A stretch of 30,087 nucleotides of DNA from an uncultured Hungatella sp. (GCA_910585645.1 CAJUFP010000057.1:1-30087), one strand, 5' to 3'. Shown: positions 17,116 through 24,412, counted from the stretch's first letter. The notes: generated from the letters alone by a model not told the origin. Numbers and translations are program-made.

Positions 17116-17538
17116 ATGAGAGAATTATCAGTTTACTATTGCAGTAAATGCGGCTATTATGCATACTTCCAGCTGCCAAAGAACGCATTCTGTCGTCATT
17201 GTGACACAACTCTGACACGCCTGGATATGAGTCAGCGGGATTTTACCAATCTCAGCTATGAAGCCCGGGACCGTCTTATCACTCTCAAAATGATCGAGGC
17301 CGCTCCCACTTTGGCCAAGCGTATCACAGCACCCGAAAAGCTATATCAACAGAGAAAACTGGTAGGCGCTCTGACACAGCAGGTCATTGAGATGGATGCT
17401 GAGATCAAGAAGTTGAACGAGACTCTCGGTTGGATGCACGCCACCATCTGGGACGAGCTGAGAAAGAAACAGACTTTGAAGGAGGAGGTTCAGCGCCTGA
17501 AAGCCCTGCTGGCTGAGGCCGCCGCCAAAGAAGCATAA
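17116..17538 (+). CDS. Small zinc-ribbon protein with a C-terminal coiled coil, unknown function
   Basis: 140 aa. Residues 1-40 carry a four-cysteine zinc ribbon: Cys9-x2-Cys12 (YYCSKCG) and Cys26-x2-Cys29 (FCRHCD). From about residue 70 the chain is strongly helical with heptad-like leucines and many Lys/Glu, so it probably forms a coiled coil and an oligomer. No signal peptide, so cytosolic. TGGAGG precedes the ATG with 6-nt spacing. The next gene, convergent and behind a shared terminator, encodes a 50-aa leucine-zipper protein; a physical partnership is possible but only inferred. No named family recognised. Confidence 0.8.
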   Translation: MRELSVYYCSKCGYYAYFQLPKNAFCRHCDTTLTRLDMSQRDFTNLSYEARDRLITLKMIEAAPTLAKRITAPEKLYQQRKLVGALTQQVIEMDAEIKKLNETLGWMHATIWDELRKKQTLKEEVQRLKALLAEAAAKEA

Positions 17539-17542
17539 CATA

Positions 17543-17601
17543 AAAACGGGATGCCCGCAGCCACCCCTTCATGTAGAGTCTGGCCCGGACATCCCGATTT
17601 T
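17543..17601. terminator. Bidirectional terminator between convergent genes
   Basis: AAAACGGGATG (17543-17553) and CATCCCGATTTT (17590-17601) pair, with inner GCCCG/CCCGG pairing possible. A-run and T-run on opposite sides allow it to stop transcription from both directions. Confidence 0.75.
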
Positions 17602-17647
17602 CATAACAGCTCAGATAACTTGAACTGTTACCGATTTTCACCAACAG

Positions 17648-17800
17648 CTACGCCTCCCCGTCACTGCCGGAAACATACCGGACGATCAGACGGTCCAGCG
17701 TCACCTGCATCTGCCCAACGGTCTTTTTCAGCATCTCATTGTCCTTTTTCAGTTGTTCGTTCTCGGCCTTCAGGTTGGCGATCATTTCTCTGTCGTTCAT
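17648..17800 (-). CDS. 50-aa leucine-zipper-like protein
   Basis: A short gene read leftward: ATG at 17798-17800, TAG at 17648-17650. The ribosome site AGGAGAAGGAGAGG lies 6 nt before the ATG. The product starts MNDREMIANLKAENEQLKKD, and its leucines/isoleucines recur at heptad spacing through residue 40, ending in a short Gly/Asp tail. It looks like a bare dimerising coiled coil with no DNA-binding basic region. A promoter at 17835-17863 fits it. Function unknown. Confidence 0.75.
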   Translation of the reverse strand: MNDREMIANLKAENEQLKKDNEMLKKTVGQMQVTLDRLIVRYVSGSDGEA

Positions 17801-17834
17801 CTTAATCCTCTCCTTCTCCTATTTGAATGTCTTA

Positions 17835-17863
17835 ACTATACCCTATTCTTCTCCCTTTGAAAA
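17835..17863 (-). promoter_or_regulatory. Promoter of the 50-aa protein gene
   Basis: Read leftward: TTTTCA (17858-17863), a 17-nt spacer, TATAGT (17835-17840). About 35 nt to the ATG. Confidence 0.55.
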
Positions 17864-17881
17864 GGAGATTCATGCGCATAA

Positions 17882-17890
17882 TTCGACAAA
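17882..17890 (-). promoter_or_regulatory. Spo0A-box-like site
   Basis: Read leftward, TTTGTCGAA matches the Spo0A box consensus TTTGTCRAA at every position. It lies 18 nt upstream of the -35 of the 50-aa protein gene. Binding is not shown. Confidence 0.45.
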
Positions 17891-18021
17891 TTTGAATCAA
17901 AATCCGTTTTCCAAAATTTTCAGAATTTTTTCAAAACGAAAAATTCACAATATATGCTATAGCCCATCACTCCCACCCACAACCTATGGTTATGCCTTCC
18001 ATTTTTTCCTTATTTTGGCCA

Positions 18022-18038
18022 TGTCGAATCCTGTCGAT
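18022..18038 (+). promoter_or_regulatory. Paired Spo0A-box-like sites
   Basis: TGTCGAA (18022-18028) and TGTCGAT (18032-18038) are 10 nt apart, one helical turn, about 75 nt upstream of the -35 of the small wall-binding protein gene. Together with the site at 17882 they lie between two divergent promoters. Confidence 0.4.
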
Positions 18039-18113
18039 GAAAAGTTTACGTCTTTTTCCTCTGACAGTAAGAAACTTGTTCCAAAATCGTAAGAATTGAG
18101 CCCGGATTTTCAC

Positions 18114-18142
18114 TGGAAATGAAACTATTCCTATGCTATAAT
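18114..18142 (+). promoter_or_regulatory. Promoter of the small wall-binding protein gene
   Basis: TGGAAA (18114-18119), a 17-nt spacer and a perfect TATAAT (18137-18142), with an extended TGC directly before it. An AGGAGG ribosome site follows at 18161. Confidence 0.75.
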
Positions 18143-18176
18143 GAGGTCAATCAAAAGAAAAGGAGGTTGTGATGGT

Positions 18177-18497
18177 ATGAGTAAAAGAAAAGTTACCGCA
18201 GTTGCACTTTCCTCCTTGTTGATGCTCCTGTCTGCGTTCCCTGCCTATGCAGGCACATGGACGGCACATGACGACGGCACATGGACCTACCTTAACGAGG
18301 ATGGCGAGAACATGACCGGCTGGATCAAGGACGGCGACGATGTCTACCACCTTGAGACCGACGGCCTTAAGACCACCGGATGGTTCAAGTCAAAGGGCGC
18401 TTGGTACTACTTTGACGATGACGGCGTTATGGCATCAGACACCTGGATTGATAATTATTACGTTAATTCAGACGGCAAGTGGAAGGGCACGAGATGA
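18177..18497 (+). CDS. Small secreted cell-wall-binding repeat protein
   Basis: 106 aa from the ATG at 18177, which has AGGAGG 10 nt before it. An in-frame ATG at 18141 overlaps the -10 element and is rejected as the start. Residues 1-26 are a clear signal peptide ending AYA. The mature protein of about 80 aa is nothing but CW-type repeats (GTWTYLNEDGENMTGW, GAWYYFDDDGVM and two more), so it can bind the wall but carries no other domain. Probably a wall-coating protein or a minimal decoy of the larger protein at 15422; the relation is inferred from the shared repeat pattern. Confidence 0.88.
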   Translation: MSKRKVTAVALSSLLMLLSAFPAYAGTWTAHDDGTWTYLNEDGENMTGWIKDGDDVYHLETDGLKTTGWFKSKGAWYYFDDDGVMASDTWIDNYYVNSDGKWKGTR

Positions 18498-18511
18498 ATC
18501 CCCAGGAGGTT

Positions 18512-18546
18512 AAAAGAGAGGCGTGGCGAGACCATGTCTCTTTTTT
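18512..18546 (+). terminator. Terminator of the small wall-binding protein gene
   Basis: AAAAGAGA (18512-18519) pairs with TCTCTTTT, with an inner CGTGG/CCATG stem after a 2-nt bulge and a closing T-run up to 18546. It is 15 nt after the stop. Confidence 0.8.
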
Positions 18547-18609
18547 ATGCCACAAAAGCTGACGCCGGATATGCCTTTTTAAGTATAGGCCGGTTTTTGA
18601 AGCCTTTGG

Positions 18610-18650
18610 TTCCAAATAATACAGCTTTTGGAAATTCTTTTCCTTTTCTT
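18610..18650 (+). terminator. Weak hairpin with T-rich tail
   Basis: TTCCAAA (18610-18616) pairs with TTTGGAA (18627-18633), followed by a T/C-rich stretch. Possible second terminator in the 203-nt gap between the convergent wall-binding and recombinase genes; no other gene seen there. Confidence 0.3.
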
Positions 18651-18700
18651 TGGCCGCAGCGGTGTTCCGATCAGCGTGGCTCTCCGCAAAAAATCCGCCC

Positions 18701-19657
18701 CTAGACCATATGGTTCATATACGATCGCTTCTGCTCAAGATCGCTGTGAACATAAATATCCATTGTGATCTTCACAGAAGAATGGCCCAGGATCTCTGAC
18801 AGCGCCTTGCTGTCAAAACCATTTTCAATCCATCTGGATGCAAACGCGTGGCGCAGAGCGTGGATATTGATATCAGGGATGCCGCAGCGTTCCAGGGAGT
18901 TTTTAAACCTGCGCTGAACCCTTCTGGGCTCCATGCATTTGGCTGTTTTCGTCAGGATATAGCTGGACTCGCTTCCCTTCATCTTCCCCATTTTCGCAAT
19001 AAGAAAATCCGGGAGCGGTATCTCCCGGATCGATGTTCCTGTCTTCGGCGTTCCTATATATATGATAGTCTTTGACGGCAATCCCTCCAGAGCGCTGTCT
19101 GTTTCCACATTTCGGATCCTGGAAACCGTCCGGTTGATCTGTATGGCCCTTCTGCCCCAATCCACATCCTTCCACTGAAGCCCGCACAGTTCTCCCACGC
19201 GGATCCCGGTACAAATGCAGATCAAAAGCCCCAGATCAAAACTTTCCTCTGACTCCTCCAGATACCCCAGCAGCTTCTCCAGATTCTCCTGGGCCATAAA
19301 CCGCATATAAGGTCTTTTATATTTGGGCATAGAGAAATGTAACTTTTCCGCTGTCTTTATGCCCTGCTCCTCCGCCCCATGAAGAATCCCCTTTAGCAGA
19401 AACAGGATCAGACGTATGGTACTCCAGGAAAGTCCCTCCCGCTTCTTCCCCTGCAGATATTGGTCTAAGATCCAGTTGTCCAATTCTTCAACACAGTGAT
19501 GCCCCAGCTCCGGCAGAATATGTTTTTCTATCACCGTAATATAGACTGCATATGTAGTGGGCTTCACCTGATAGCGGACAGCCGCCTCCCATTGACTGCA
19601 CAATCGGCAAACCCTATGGTCCGTGGGCAAGCTCTTATATTCTCTTTCTCTTGTCAT
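18701..19657 (-). CDS. Orphan tyrosine recombinase/integrase
   Basis: 318 aa from the ATG at 19657, which follows AGGAGAGAGGG; a longer in-frame form from 19711 has no ribosome site. The N-terminal SAM-like core-binding domain covers about 20-115, with Thr/Tyr-rich helices. The catalytic domain has Arg153 (CTGIRVGEL), the beta-hairpin Lys near 205 (TPKTG), His266-x2-Arg269 (HALRHAF), His292 (LGHSS) and the nucleophile Tyr302 (MDIYVH). All six key residues are present, so it should be active. No excisionase, relaxase or phage genes lie beside it, and no tRNA. It could integrate a lost or small element or switch a DNA segment; the sequence does not decide. Confidence 0.9.
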   Translation of the reverse strand: MTREREYKSLPTDHRVCRLCSQWEAAVRYQVKPTTYAVYITVIEKHILPELGHHCVEELDNWILDQYLQGKKREGLSWSTIRLILFLLKGILHGAEEQGIKTAEKLHFSMPKYKRPYMRFMAQENLEKLLGYLEESEESFDLGLLICICTGIRVGELCGLQWKDVDWGRRAIQINRTVSRIRNVETDSALEGLPSKTIIYIGTPKTGTSIREIPLPDFLIAKMGKMKGSESSYILTKTAKCMEPRRVQRRFKNSLERCGIPDINIHALRHAFASRWIENGFDSKALSEILGHSSVKITMDIYVHSDLEQKRSYMNHMV

Positions 19658-19712
19658 ATCCCTCTCTCCTACTACTCCATCCGTTGTCAGAAGATGAGCA
19701 GGCTCCGCCATC

Positions 19713-19746
19713 CCACAGCCCCTTAGACCTTTCCCAGGGGCTGTGG
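19713..19746. promoter_or_regulatory. Perfect 11-bp inverted repeat in the recombinase leader
   Basis: CCACAGCCCCT (19713-19723) and AGGGGCTGTGG (19736-19746) are exact inverse copies around a 12-nt centre. No T-run follows, so it is not a simple terminator. It may be an RNA hairpin in the leader of about 165 nt, or a recombinase core site. Confidence 0.6.
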
Positions 19747-19830
19747 ATCTAATTCTTCTATAACAATCTCTCCCAAAAACGCGGCCATGCGACGATTTCT
19801 GTCAAGCGATGTTTGTGTTGCTACCCTCCT

Positions 19831-19860
19831 ATTTTAGTCGAACCAGGGAAAGAAAGTCAA
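19831..19860 (-). promoter_or_regulatory. Promoter of the tyrosine recombinase gene
   Basis: Read leftward: TTGACT (19855-19860), an 18-nt spacer, TAAAAT (19831-19836). An AGGAGGG follows within 10 nt but no start codon is at a usable distance; the real ATG is about 165 nt further on. Confidence 0.6.
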
Positions 19861-19885
19861 GGATCTGGCCGAATATAGAGGAAAT

Positions 19886-19904
19886 TATGGAAAATTTTTC
19901 CATA
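19886..19904. promoter_or_regulatory. 19-bp palindrome, likely operator
   Basis: TATGGAAAA and TTTTCCATA are perfect inverse copies around one central T. It lies between the divergent recombinase promoter and the Xre regulator gene, so it could be that regulator's binding site. Confidence 0.5.
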
Positions 19905-19985
19905 TAGTGCATTATTTGGAAGCAATCCTTACTGTCCGGGATATACACTTAATGCATAGTACCATATTTGAGAGGTGATTATCCA

Positions 19986-20228
19986 ATGAATGAGCAGGAA
20001 TTGTTGGCAAAACGAATCGTTTTCTATTGCAAGAAACGCAAAATGTCCTATTACACTCTGGCAAATCGCGCGGCTGTCCCACTAACTACGCTGATGCACA
20101 TCGTCAAATGTTCCACAAAAAATCCCGGAGTTTTTACTCTCATAAAGATCTGCAGCGGCCTTGATATCACGATCACGGAATTTTTTGATTCGGAGGAGTT
20201 TGAGAATATTGAATTTGAGATTGAGTAG
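19986..20228 (+). CDS. Small Xre-family helix-turn-helix regulator
   Basis: 80 aa. Starts at the ATG behind GAGGTGAT; an in-frame ATG 18 nt earlier lies before that ribosome site. The chain is one HTH_3-type domain: RIVFYCKKRKMSYYTLANRA, then the recognition-helix region VPLTTLMHIVKC, then ICSGLDITITEFFD, followed by a short acidic tail (EEFENIEFEIE). This form is typical of stand-alone repressors of small mobile regions. The nearby palindrome at 19886 and the divergent recombinase gene suggest it controls one or both (inference). Confidence 0.88.
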   Translation: MNEQELLAKRIVFYCKKRKMSYYTLANRAAVPLTTLMHIVKCSTKNPGVFTLIKICSGLDITITEFFDSEEFENIEFEIE

Positions 20229-20244
20229 GGGGAAGAGTGGGTAT

Positions 20245-20310
20245 ATGGCCATGGACAGCCAGGCGCATCCAGATGCTTGGGCGGTGAAAGCTTGGGCGGC
20301 GAAAGCTTAA
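20245..20310 (+). CDS. Possible 21-aa peptide with a repeated WA(V/A)KA unit
   Basis: ATG at 20245, TAA at 20308-20310; product MAMDSQAHPDAWAVKAWAAK plus a final Ala. It begins 16 nt after the Xre gene, behind GGGGAAGAG at a rather long distance. The repeat comes from a 15-nt DNA tandem repeat. It may be chance; codon use gives no help at this length. Confidence 0.25.
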   Translation: MAMDSQAHPDAWAVKAWAAKA

Positions 20311-20319
20311 GCGGCGTAA
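20275..20319 (+). repeat. Three imperfect 15-nt tandem repeats
   Basis: GCTTGGGCGGTGAAA (20275), GCTTGGGCGGCGAAA (20290) and GCTTAAGCGGCGTAA (20305). Lies in the 374-nt stretch between the Xre gene and the 180-aa gene. Confidence 0.8.
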
Positions 20320-20370
20320 ACGCGCAGGAAAAACCGTCTTAAAATGGCCGGGCGGCCTGCGATGGTATGA

Positions 20371-20414
20371 AAGAAGCGTCAGCCAGCGTCTGAACCTGCC
20401 TTTGACGCTTTTTT
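20371..20414 (+). terminator. Terminator after the Xre regulator region
   Basis: AAGCGTCA (20374-20381) pairs with TGACGCTT (20403-20410), followed by a T-run. Confidence 0.7.
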
Positions 20415-20457
20415 GGCGCGCGTAAAAATACGTTCATAAATATTTTACAATCTTAGT

Positions 20458-20486
20458 CACACAGATCCGATAACCTGTGCTAAAAT
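20458..20486 (+). promoter_or_regulatory. Extended -10 promoter of the 180-aa gene
   Basis: TAAAAT at 20481-20486 with TGC directly before it; the region 17 nt upstream has no good -35. The extended element resembles the one at 18134-18142. Leader of about 110 nt; inverted GGCG/CGCC-rich segments lie at about 20488-20520. Confidence 0.45.
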
Positions 20487-20602
20487 AGGCGTATATACCA
20501 TGTCCGCCTGGTATTTGGCTTTCATTTGGTACAGCGAAGGATTTACAGGAATTTACCCAAGGCAGTACCCATCTTCTACATATTGTGAGAAAGGAAACAA
20601 AC

Positions 20603-21145
20603 ATGCAAAAATATCAATTCGAGAAAATTTACAGTCAGATGGAAAAAGAATTTGGCAAAATCCGTTCAGGGTCTGAGAACGATCACTCGGTCATGCTCTT
20701 CCCAATGGAAAGCAATCTGTTAAAGACCCACCGCAAATATCCGTCATCAAACAGCAGACGGCTCCGCGAAGCCATCGCTCTGGCCCTGTTTGATGCCAAG
20801 GCGCGATACACCAGCACAGAAATCCCGCTGGACAACTTTAGAAATGAGGACAACGCAAAACTGGAACATGCCCTGTTGATGGCCTTCGATCCGTTTACAA
20901 ATGAAGATATCCGTACTGCCCTCGTGAAACAACTGGATATGGATATTACCGATCTGACCGTCCTCCATGAATATTACAGAGAGGCGATCATTTGTATGCT
21001 CCGCATCAAAGAGTCTGTGGATACCTGGGAAAAGCGGATGGGGGCTAATGGATACTTTGATTTTGTCGAAAATACCATTGGAAGCCAGATCACTGGGGAG
21101 GACATGAATTTTACTGTGGTTGTGCCTGAAATATCCGAGGCGTAA
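20603..21145 (+). CDS. Unknown 180-aa cytosolic protein
   Basis: ATG at 20603 follows AGAAAGGA; an in-frame ATG at 20585 overlaps that site and is less likely. The product is mixed charged and mostly helical by eye, with no signal peptide, membrane helix, cysteine pair or known catalytic motif. The first 45 residues are polar (SQMEKEFGKIRSGSENDHS). A helical core runs from about 55 to 150 (RRLREAIALALFDAKARYTS, LEHALLMAFDPF, LHEYYREAIICMLRIKES). A short beta-like C-terminus follows (DMNFTVVVPEISEA). I do not recognise the family. It is a single gene with its own promoter next to the recombinase region. Confidence 0.7.
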   Translation: MQKYQFEKIYSQMEKEFGKIRSGSENDHSVMLFPMESNLLKTHRKYPSSNSRRLREAIALALFDAKARYTSTEIPLDNFRNEDNAKLEHALLMAFDPFTNEDIRTALVKQLDMDITDLTVLHEYYREAIICMLRIKESVDTWEKRMGANGYFDFVENTIGSQITGEDMNFTVVVPEISEA

Positions 21146-21589
21146 ATCATAGAAAAGACGAAAAGAATCCAAAGTGTACACCGTATGGATGTTTCGGTCT
21201 GTACTTGATGGATAAGGAAGGGGGGCGGGAACGGACATGGTAAAGATGCAAATGGGGCTTGCCAGGGACATGTTGCGTTTCCGCCTAAAGGCGGCCACAA
21301 ACCATGTTCTTTGTATCTCTGATGCTTCATCTGCCTTTCTTCCCACTTTCCCAAACATTACTTTTCTTCAATATTCTGGAGCTCTGTTTATCGCCTCTAG
21401 TAATGAAAAACTTTTGTTCTGTTTCTCCACGTTATGACATTCTATTCAACTCCCTGTTTGTGCTTACTGAAATGGTGTTTCTTCTTTAATTTCTTTCACT
21501 CTAATTAAAATCATCCATATCTTTCCACCATAGGAAGCTTCCTCAGCTTAGACGTCTCTTCATATCTTTTCCATCCATACGGAAATAAC
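21146..21589. other. AT-rich 440-nt stretch without a supported gene
   Basis: No open frame here has a ribosome site or convincing protein. It holds a GC-rich hairpin CCGCC-TAAA-GGCGG (21281-21294) inside a looser ACATG/CATGT pairing (about 21268-21308), then pyrimidine-rich DNA. Base composition shifts to AT-rich at about 21300, marking the edge of the next unit. Confidence 0.5.
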
Positions 21590-21619
21590 TTGCAGTATAA
21601 ATAAAACGGATATTATAAA
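21590..21619 (+). promoter_or_regulatory. Candidate promoter of the epimerase/GT pair
   Basis: TTGCAG (21590-21595), an 18-nt spacer and TATAAA (21614-21619) in very AT-rich DNA. Several other A/T hexamers nearby could serve instead. Confidence 0.4.
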
Positions 21620-21663
21620 ATGTGTTCATAATAAAAAATAAACTATTTTAAAGGAGGTAGCCT

Positions 21664-21681
21664 ATGAATCGTCGATTTTAA
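21664..21681 (+). promoter_or_regulatory. Five-codon leader reading frame with a strong ribosome site
   Basis: AAAGGAGG lies 7 nt before an ATG that opens MNRRF and stops. The next real start is 60 nt later with its own GGAGG. A five-codon frame behind the best ribosome site of the transcript suggests translational or ribosome-stalling control, but could also be what remains of an older gene start. Confidence 0.4.
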
Positions 21682-21740
21682 AACTGCCTTTAATGAAAAG
21701 GACACATGAAACTGGTAAAACAAATATGGAGGTGTTGAAT

Positions 21741-23237
21741 ATGAAGAAAAAAATATTTAAAAAGCTTATTAAAGCCTACCAAAACAATCATCAATATAAT
21801 TTAAAGCATGGTATAGTCCCCACTGATGTATTGATTGAGGAAGTGCTTATCAGCGACCTTGCCTACAGCTTTGCAAAAAAATATGGATGCGATGGAGATT
21901 TCTTAAAAGAATTTCTTTATCGGTATTTAAACGGAACAGCTCCATCTTGTGTCTATAACAAAAAAGTCCTGCCTTATTCCGAACCTCACAACCGGCTGCA
22001 CAACTGGCTTTGCCGCAGTATGAAGGATCCGGCTGTGCTTTTCCATAACCAGCTTTTACCACCCGAGTATATAAGGGGGATATTAAATGGAGAAAAAGCG
22101 CTTACATTGGAGAGCTTATATTATACCGTCGCGGCTCCTTATGGCTTAGATAAGAAAGCATTCCAATATCTGACCTACGAGGTTATGGAAGATTACGATA
22201 ATGAAAAAATCGGAGAAATTTATTCTTCAATAAAGAGCGAAAAGAAGAAGCCTCATGCCTTCCATAAGGAGACAGCTCAAAAGCCAGAAAAGGAACGGAC
22301 TATATTGATTACCGGCGCGTCTGGGTTTATTGCCCGCAGCCTTTTGACAACGCTAAAAAACTGCAGACTGATTCTTCTGTACCATAAAATGCCGTCTCCT
22401 ATGGATATGGAATTAATTCCGGACGGAAGTATTCTGTACATAGGTGATGTAAGGAATGAAATCCTGATCAAAAGAATCGTCCTGGAAAATCAGATTGATG
22501 TTGTCTATTGGATGGCAGGGATGACTACCCGCAGCCAATGCTCCAATCCAGTGGGGACATACTTTCATAATTGTCATCCCCTCCATGTGATTTATCAATT
22601 AATGGACGAAAATGCCGCACGGATAAAAGGTATTATTTTGCCAAGTACCTGTCTGCTGGAACCATTTGATCACTATTCCGTTAAGGAGCTTGCCGGCAAA
22701 TTGAACGGAGAGACTTTATGCGATCAATATGCCGCATCCAAGCTTCTTATGGAATTAGAAGCCGTATACTTTTGCACAAATTCCAACTTCCCTGTCGTTA
22801 TTACCAGGCTGTCCCAGGTCTACGGCAACGATCCTGATTCTGACCGTCTGATACCGGTCTCTGTCAAAAAGGCAAAGCAGGGCGAGGATTTGGTATGCGT
22901 AGTAAACAAAACAGGTCACAGCCAGCAGATCGCGCCGATCCATGTTCTGGATGTTGCCAACGCGCTGAGTATACTCTGTGACAAGATCATGTCAGATGAT
23001 TACGATTTTCGTTCCGGTCGGTATCTGAATATAACGGGACCGCAGGTTTTGACGGTGGAAGAAATCTTAATCAAGATAGCAAACATGTCCCAGAAGAAAA
23101 TTGGCATCACGAAATTGGTAAAAGAAGACTTCACCGTTGAATCCTTAAATTTTCTGATCGACGAGGCCTGGAAGAGGATTGGATTTATGCCCAGCATTAC
23201 GATAGATGAAGGACTCAGAGAAATCATTACCCTGTAA
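21741..23237 (+). CDS. NAD-dependent epimerase/dehydratase with an unknown N-terminal domain
   Basis: 498 aa from the ATG at 21741, behind GGAGGTG; a frame extending back to 21693 has no ribosome site. Residues about 185-498 are an extended SDR: TGASGFIARS (191-200), WMAGMTTRSQC (257-267), PSTC with the active-site Ser302, Tyr330-x3-Lys334 (YAASK), and ITRLSQVYG. These enzymes alter nucleotide sugars. Residues 1-180 are a mostly helical domain that I do not recognise (starting MKKKIFKKLIKAYQNN), with a Lys/Glu linker. More AT-rich than the polysaccharide cluster, pointing to separate acquisition. It is 45 nt before the glycosyltransferase-like gene, so the two probably act on one product. Confidence 0.85.
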   Translation: MKKKIFKKLIKAYQNNHQYNLKHGIVPTDVLIEEVLISDLAYSFAKKYGCDGDFLKEFLYRYLNGTAPSCVYNKKVLPYSEPHNRLHNWLCRSMKDPAVLFHNQLLPPEYIRGILNGEKALTLESLYYTVAAPYGLDKKAFQYLTYEVMEDYDNEKIGEIYSSIKSEKKKPHAFHKETAQKPEKERTILITGASGFIARSLLTTLKNCRLILLYHKMPSPMDMELIPDGSILYIGDVRNEILIKRIVLENQIDVVYWMAGMTTRSQCSNPVGTYFHNCHPLHVIYQLMDENAARIKGIILPSTCLLEPFDHYSVKELAGKLNGETLCDQYAASKLLMELEAVYFCTNSNFPVVITRLSQVYGNDPDSDRLIPVSVKKAKQGEDLVCVVNKTGHSQQIAPIHVLDVANALSILCDKIMSDDYDFRSGRYLNITGPQVLTVEEILIKIANMSQKKIGITKLVKEDFTVESLNFLIDEAWKRIGFMPSITIDEGLREIITL

Positions 23238-23282
23238 ATAAACGTTTTCCAGCGTGTTTTATGGAAAGAAAGGAGATAGGCA

Positions 23283-24356
23283 ATGCTAAACCTCATAAAA
23301 AATTATTGGAATCCGGCGACGCGCTGGATTCCATATATCAGAAAACCATTACATGGCGCCCATGTCTATTATTGTGATAAGGGAAAGAAATTCGATAACT
23401 ATGAACTGCTTGTGTTAATAGCAAGCGCAAAATGTTTTCGTCAGAAGAATCCCCATAGTACACTGGATTTTTATGGCGACAGAATTACGGTAAAAGGACT
23501 TTCTGATATAAATCAAAAAATTCATCTGTATGACTATATGAATGATACGGTTGTGTTTGAAAAAACGCAGGAGCTGGCAGTTTCCCAGGAACTTTTTTTC
23601 AACTTTCCCAAATTTGCCGCTCTGGAAGATATTGCCTGCCGCTACAAAGAAGCTGTGTGCATTATTGATACGGATCTTATACCGGCCCTGAATCTGTCTA
23701 AAACCATATATAGCAGGGAAATGTGCTGTACCCACCCTGAAAGTCTGGAGAAAAGCGATATTTATCCCGGATATGACAAGCTTCATCCCCCGCAGGGCTA
23801 CTCCTTTTTGCAGGAAAGGCTGTCCTATTCCGGAGAGGCTTGTAATACCTCCATCCTTGGCATTCGAGATTATCGGATCGCTTTAGAATATGTTCGGGAG
23901 GCATATCGTTTTATGAGCGGGAATAGAAACGCGGGCACTGCGGACCTCATATACGCGGAGCAGGTTTTATTTCCTCTGATCGCCTTTGATCACGGAATCT
24001 CTGTCTATCCATTTATAGACCGATGCTTCCATCCAGCCACAGGAAGTTTCGCGTTAAAAAACGTGGATGGTTCATGGAAAAAAGGATGGGCTTTTGACAA
24101 TATTGACGTGCTTTCAGATAAACAGTATCCGATTTATCATATCTGGACTTCCAAAAAGCGATTGAAGGAACATGATTCGTACCGGCGGTTTGCGATTATG
24201 AGACTTGCAGAATATATTGGCCGCTATTTTCCAGAATGCTATATAACAATGATGAAACTGCCGGAAATGGCAGAGGTCAGGGAATTGTTTGAAGAGAATG
24301 GAAGCTCGCGGGGGGCCGTGGAGAAAGGAAATGGTACGGATATTCTCTGGACGTAG
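23283..24356 (+). CDS. Glycosyltransferase-like protein (GT-A-type features, family uncertain)
   Basis: 357 aa; ATG behind AAAGGAGATAGGCA. No signal peptide or membrane helix. A DxD-like motif after a hydrophobic strand (AVCIIDTDLIPAL, Asp129/Asp131), an early strand with HVYYCDKGKKFDNYE, a conserved-looking IYAEQVLFPLIA (223-234) and a late IYHIWTSKK with His286 are the pattern of retaining GT-A-like enzymes that use a metal and a nucleotide sugar. I cannot name the family with confidence. The last 20 residues are polar and may be a remade C-terminus, since degraded DNA begins directly after. Coupled with the upstream epimerase gene. Confidence 0.65.
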   Translation: MLNLIKNYWNPATRWIPYIRKPLHGAHVYYCDKGKKFDNYELLVLIASAKCFRQKNPHSTLDFYGDRITVKGLSDINQKIHLYDYMNDTVVFEKTQELAVSQELFFNFPKFAALEDIACRYKEAVCIIDTDLIPALNLSKTIYSREMCCTHPESLEKSDIYPGYDKLHPPQGYSFLQERLSYSGEACNTSILGIRDYRIALEYVREAYRFMSGNRNAGTADLIYAEQVLFPLIAFDHGISVYPFIDRCFHPATGSFALKNVDGSWKKGWAFDNIDVLSDKQYPIYHIWTSKKRLKEHDSYRRFAIMRLAEYIGRYFPECYITMMKLPEMAEVRELFEENGSSRGAVEKGNGTDILWT

Positions 24357-24412
24357 ATAGATACTCCTCTATCAGGTGCCTCATCATCTCTTCCATCCGC
24401 CGCTTTTGCCCC

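Noticed and set aside
17543..17601. Inverted repeat as a recombinase inversion site
   Set aside because: The A-run and T-run at its ends and its place between convergent genes fit a bidirectional terminator.
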